From Phalacrocorax aristotelis (lineage: Eukaryota; Chordata; Aves; Suliformes; Phalacrocoracidae), in the NCBI RefSeq assembly GCF_949628215.1, contig NC_134277.1, positions 127,953,463 through 128,017,462 on the forward strand: a stretch of 64,000 bases of DNA, in the 5' to 3' direction. The translations under genes and the position numbers were made by a program. Position 1 is the first letter of the stretch; each line of letters opens with the position of its first letter. Shown here piece after piece: positions 60,582 to 64,000 of the stretch. A model generated the notes under the pieces. The model did no database searches. It saw only the letters and a list, made by a program, of their open reading frames with translations, and was not told the origin of the DNA.

Positions 60582-63500
60582 CTGTTTGACAGCAAATAAA
60601 TTAAGCAGTCATGTATGGATCTATGCAAATTAACAAACCTGTGCACATATTACTATTTAGTCATGCAATGACATTTTCTTCCATTGCTGAGTCTCAGACA
60701 AATTCTTGGTTTGGCTGTACTTTCTTTTTGCCATTCACTTTTGTGCTTCTCCAGAAAAATCTATTACAAGCCAAACTTTAAAGTCTCAGAAGTAAAATGA
60801 ATCCAAGTGGAATCTCTGAACTGTATTATTTTTTTGTTGCCTGTTTTCCTCCACCATCTCAAGTTACAGCATGCTACATTACAGAATTAACACCATTCAT
60901 TAACACTTAAGTTACCTATCCCAGGTTTGGCTAATCTGAAGGAAAGCAGCTGATTTTGAACAAGTCTACAGCGCAGTCACAGAAAGCATAATGTAGAAAT
61001 ATACCTGAAATAGTTTAAAATTAGGTAGGTTTATACTGGTGGCAAACTAGTCTTGGCAAGAATCTATGCCGTGAAACACAGTAAGTACAACTTAGAAAGA
61101 CGCTGTAAAATAACAGTTGCATCACGGTGGCACTGCGCAAACCCTGGAAACACAAAGGGCATTCTCAGCCCAACAGTGAAATGGAGCACTCTCTAGAAGA
61201 GCTCACACACGCTTGGCCAAGAGAAAGGTATCAGATGGTAATGCAAGGTATAATGCAGTAGTAATTCAATGTGCTTTCACGCTAGAAGGTGATGGATAAG
61301 TTATTCTTGTATAGTTGTGTGCTGCACTCTTTGACCAAGACCTGGCATGCTGAATTAAGCTAAAAGATTTTGTATCCTGAGCAAGATTCAGATAACGTCT
61401 GAGGTGTAACCTGACTTAATTTTGCAAGAAAGGAAAACCCATAGGCAAATATCCAGAGAGAGATATTTCATGGGGACTGTGCAAGAGAAAGAGTACAGGG
61501 AGTACAGGGAGAGCTGTAGGAAAGGCTCACTGTACAGGAGAGTGTTTCAGGGAAAGGTGGTGGAAGCTGGCTGGCCTGAGTTCTGAAACATGTACCTCCA
61601 ACATTACTGAAATAATTTAAGTGTGTTTGGTCTGCCTCAGCCAAGGGGAAAATTAGAGACTCTTCATCTACTTTCCAGCTCCTCCTTTCTATGATGTATA
61701 TATTCAATATCATTTGTAGCTCTACAAGATATCAATTACATGGTCAAGTTAATCTGTTGTTACACCTCTTCTCTCCTTAAAGTAAGAGTGGACGGTCTCA
61801 TCAGGACAGATCCTCAGTCTGTGAGGATCATCATAAGTGCCTGCAAGTCAGTGGAATTACAGAGGCTGACCCCTGCTGAATGTCTAGCACAGCTACTACA
61901 TACAAAACGATGGACAGATCAGTGATTTCTCTTGCCTAAATCAAATTTTGAAGCTACTAAAGTTATGCCATGGATAAAACCTTTGCATACATTATAGCCG
62001 TTTCCCTCTGCCTTTTCCAGTCACTGTCTAACCTAATTTTTCAATCAAAATAATTTCAAGCAAAACCATAACGAGTCCGCTGGGCCAATTCCTCTGCTTT
62101 CTCAAACCTTATTACATACAAACTACATCTGAGCAAAACCCAAATCAGCGCAGTGTGGGTATGAAATGTTACGAGTTAAAAATAACGCTATTTCCCTGCT
62201 TTTTGCAGAAAATAGCTACTATGAAGAAACAATCAATTTGAGAATCATCTGTCTGAAGTCATAATACAACACATTATGAATAAAAAGTGAACTTGGAAAT
62301 TCATAGTAAGGATCATATTGATCCCTAGCTAAGAATATGCTGTCACCTTATGCAACTTATGCTTTCGACTACAGCATTCTCTGTATAATCATTTTGATCC
62401 AAGAATCTGCACCTGCAGGGTAAAATAAAATGACTGACAGAAATATTTATTAGTCATATAATTTCATTACAGTTCCTTTAACTATAGGATAAAACTATCT
62501 GATTAGTTAAGACAGAATAGAATTTTTTGTATTACAGTTCATTTAAACTATGCTGAGTTGCATTAAGGCATGATCTACATTCAGAGCCCCTAAAGAGAAG
62601 CGAAGAGGTACAATCAGCAGAAATGACACTGGAAGTATTTAATGTAAATTGTATAACTCTGTTGCGGTTGCTGCGTGCAATATTAATTATGTTTAGAAAT
62701 AAGTTTTACTAAACTGCTCATAGCCCATTAAATGTTATTCATGAATACAGAAATTAACCTCTGGGGCTATCAATAGCTAATTAGCCAGGGCAGAGCACTG
62801 TGTTACTGTGGATATTCTGCTTTTGGTACCTGCGATAGCTCAATCGGAGCTGGCTTATGCATGTGTGGATAATACTGCACTGAGCCATGCAGACATACTT
62901 CAGCATGGCAGGCAGAAAAAGTGCTATTAGTAGAGTAACCAGTCTTACAGAGTTCTCTTCCAGTGTATTTTATCATAACTTGTAGGTCTTTGAAAACAAA
63001 AATATTTCTGAATTCTACTAGGACTGCTTTTAATGTCATGTCTCCATGGCACTAAGTGTAATGTTCAAAAGAAAATGCTTTAGTATTAGAAGCAAAACTG
63101 AAATCCTCTCCAGCCAGACACCATTTTTCATTTGTGGTTCAGCCCAAAGTCTGGCAAATTAATATTAGAAAAGTGTATTTTGTGTCAGTTAGACTATACC
63201 ACACTACAGCTGTAAGTACAAAACTCTTGATCTGAAGTTCAGTGTTTATAGACATTGCTTCTATAGCTAAAAGAAGAAACATAACGTATTTAAGACTTTT
63301 GAAATAAAAATGCCAAGACATAACAAATTTGGAATGGAAAATAAGTAAAATGGCTATTAAATGTAAAGCAGAAAGTTTTCATTCACTAGGATTATTTGGC
63401 CATCCATTCAGTTCCTTGAAGATGCCAGCTACAGTTAGTTTGGTCTGAAATGGCATGTACTGTAATCCCAATGTAGGGGACAGTGCCTGTGAATGGTCCA

Positions 63501-64000
63501 GCTGGCTATGCGTGCTCAGCCCATGCCTAACACAGACTGACAACACTGAATTAAGATCAAAATGTTATAGCAGGAAGCAAAGGAGGACATGGGCACCTAT
63601 TGCCCAAGGATCTAGCAGATTCCCAGGAAACTGGAAATTTGGAGTCTAGATTCTCCTGCACAAATTAACTACTTGAGAACTTGCCTGAGGAGCAGGAACA
63701 AGTACACATACACAAGGAGTTAGACAACCACAAAGAAAAGAATGGGACCCAGAGGGCAATCTGCAGAAGCTGAGTCCTTAGTCAAACAAGGGGTACGTTC
63801 TCTTGAGGATGAGTCCTCAGCTCTGCTCTCTCTTCCCAGATGCCCATGCCTTCCGCATTAGAGAGCACTTGAATAAAATGTATGAACAACCTTACGGTGG
63901 GAACCAGAACTCAGGATTCATAAATATTGGAGGCGTCTACTGTGCCGCACAGCTTCTGTCTGTGCTGTCTTACGTTTTCTATCAAATGACTAATTTGTCC
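60582..64000 (-). other. ASPH: ASPH intron (3' part), continuing beyond the window
   Basis: I searched both strands for the preceding ASPH TPR exon and did not find it. No repeat or other gene was recognised. Confidence 0.75.

Noticed and set aside
60582..64000. The preceding ASPH TPR exon
   Set aside because: Looked for on the minus strand. No stretch gives the expected TPR residues with splice sites, so it must lie beyond the window.

Overview
This is vertebrate nuclear DNA, and the repeats point to a bird. There are many CR1 (chicken repeat 1) LINE fragments ending in the avian-style ATTCTATG tail, and one solo ERVL-type LTR of the kind common in neoavian birds. There are no operons, CRISPR arrays or bacterial genes. 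The species cannot be named from the sequence.

Two protein-coding genes lie tail to tail. On the plus strand are the last three coding exons of CLVS1 (clavesin-1), at 10912-11022, 12140-12375 and 30996-31083. They join in frame to the C-terminal 144 residues and a stop codon; the earlier exons must lie before position 1. On the minus strand are the last seven coding exons of ASPH (aspartyl/asparaginyl beta-hydroxylase), at 60483-60581, 59852-59941, 54060-54197, 48582-48717, 47630-47721, 43573-43706 and 36339-36489. They join without a frame break into the C-terminal 279 residues: the end of the TPR region and the whole Fe(II)/2-oxoglutarate oxygenase domain. Earlier ASPH exons lie beyond 64000. 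The two stop codons are about 5.3 kb apart. The space between holds both 3' UTRs, and candidate poly(A) signals on opposite strands sit only about 40 bp apart near 32.2 kb.

Layout: 1-10911 CLVS1 intron with an old CR1 fragment at the left edge; 10912-12375 two CLVS1 exons; 12376-30995 a long CLVS1 intron with three CR1 pieces (the largest at 26617-29330), a diverged duplicated segment at 19.5/20.7 kb, MIR-like remnants and a 17-bp tandem repeat; 30996-31083 the last CLVS1 exon; 31084-36338 both 3' UTRs; 36339-60581 the ASPH exons, with introns carrying five CR1 pieces and one solo LTR; 60582-64000 upstream ASPH intron.

The two genes are not known to work together. Clavesin-1 is a neuronal CRAL-TRIO phosphoinositide-binding protein of clathrin-coated vesicles and endosomes. 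ASPH hydroxylates Asp/Asn in EGF-like domains in the ER. I found no new gene system. The most notable non-genic signal is a 549-bp block that is about 98.5% identical between two inverted, otherwise diverged CR1 copies 15 kb apart, which suggests gene conversion or a recombinant CR1 lineage.
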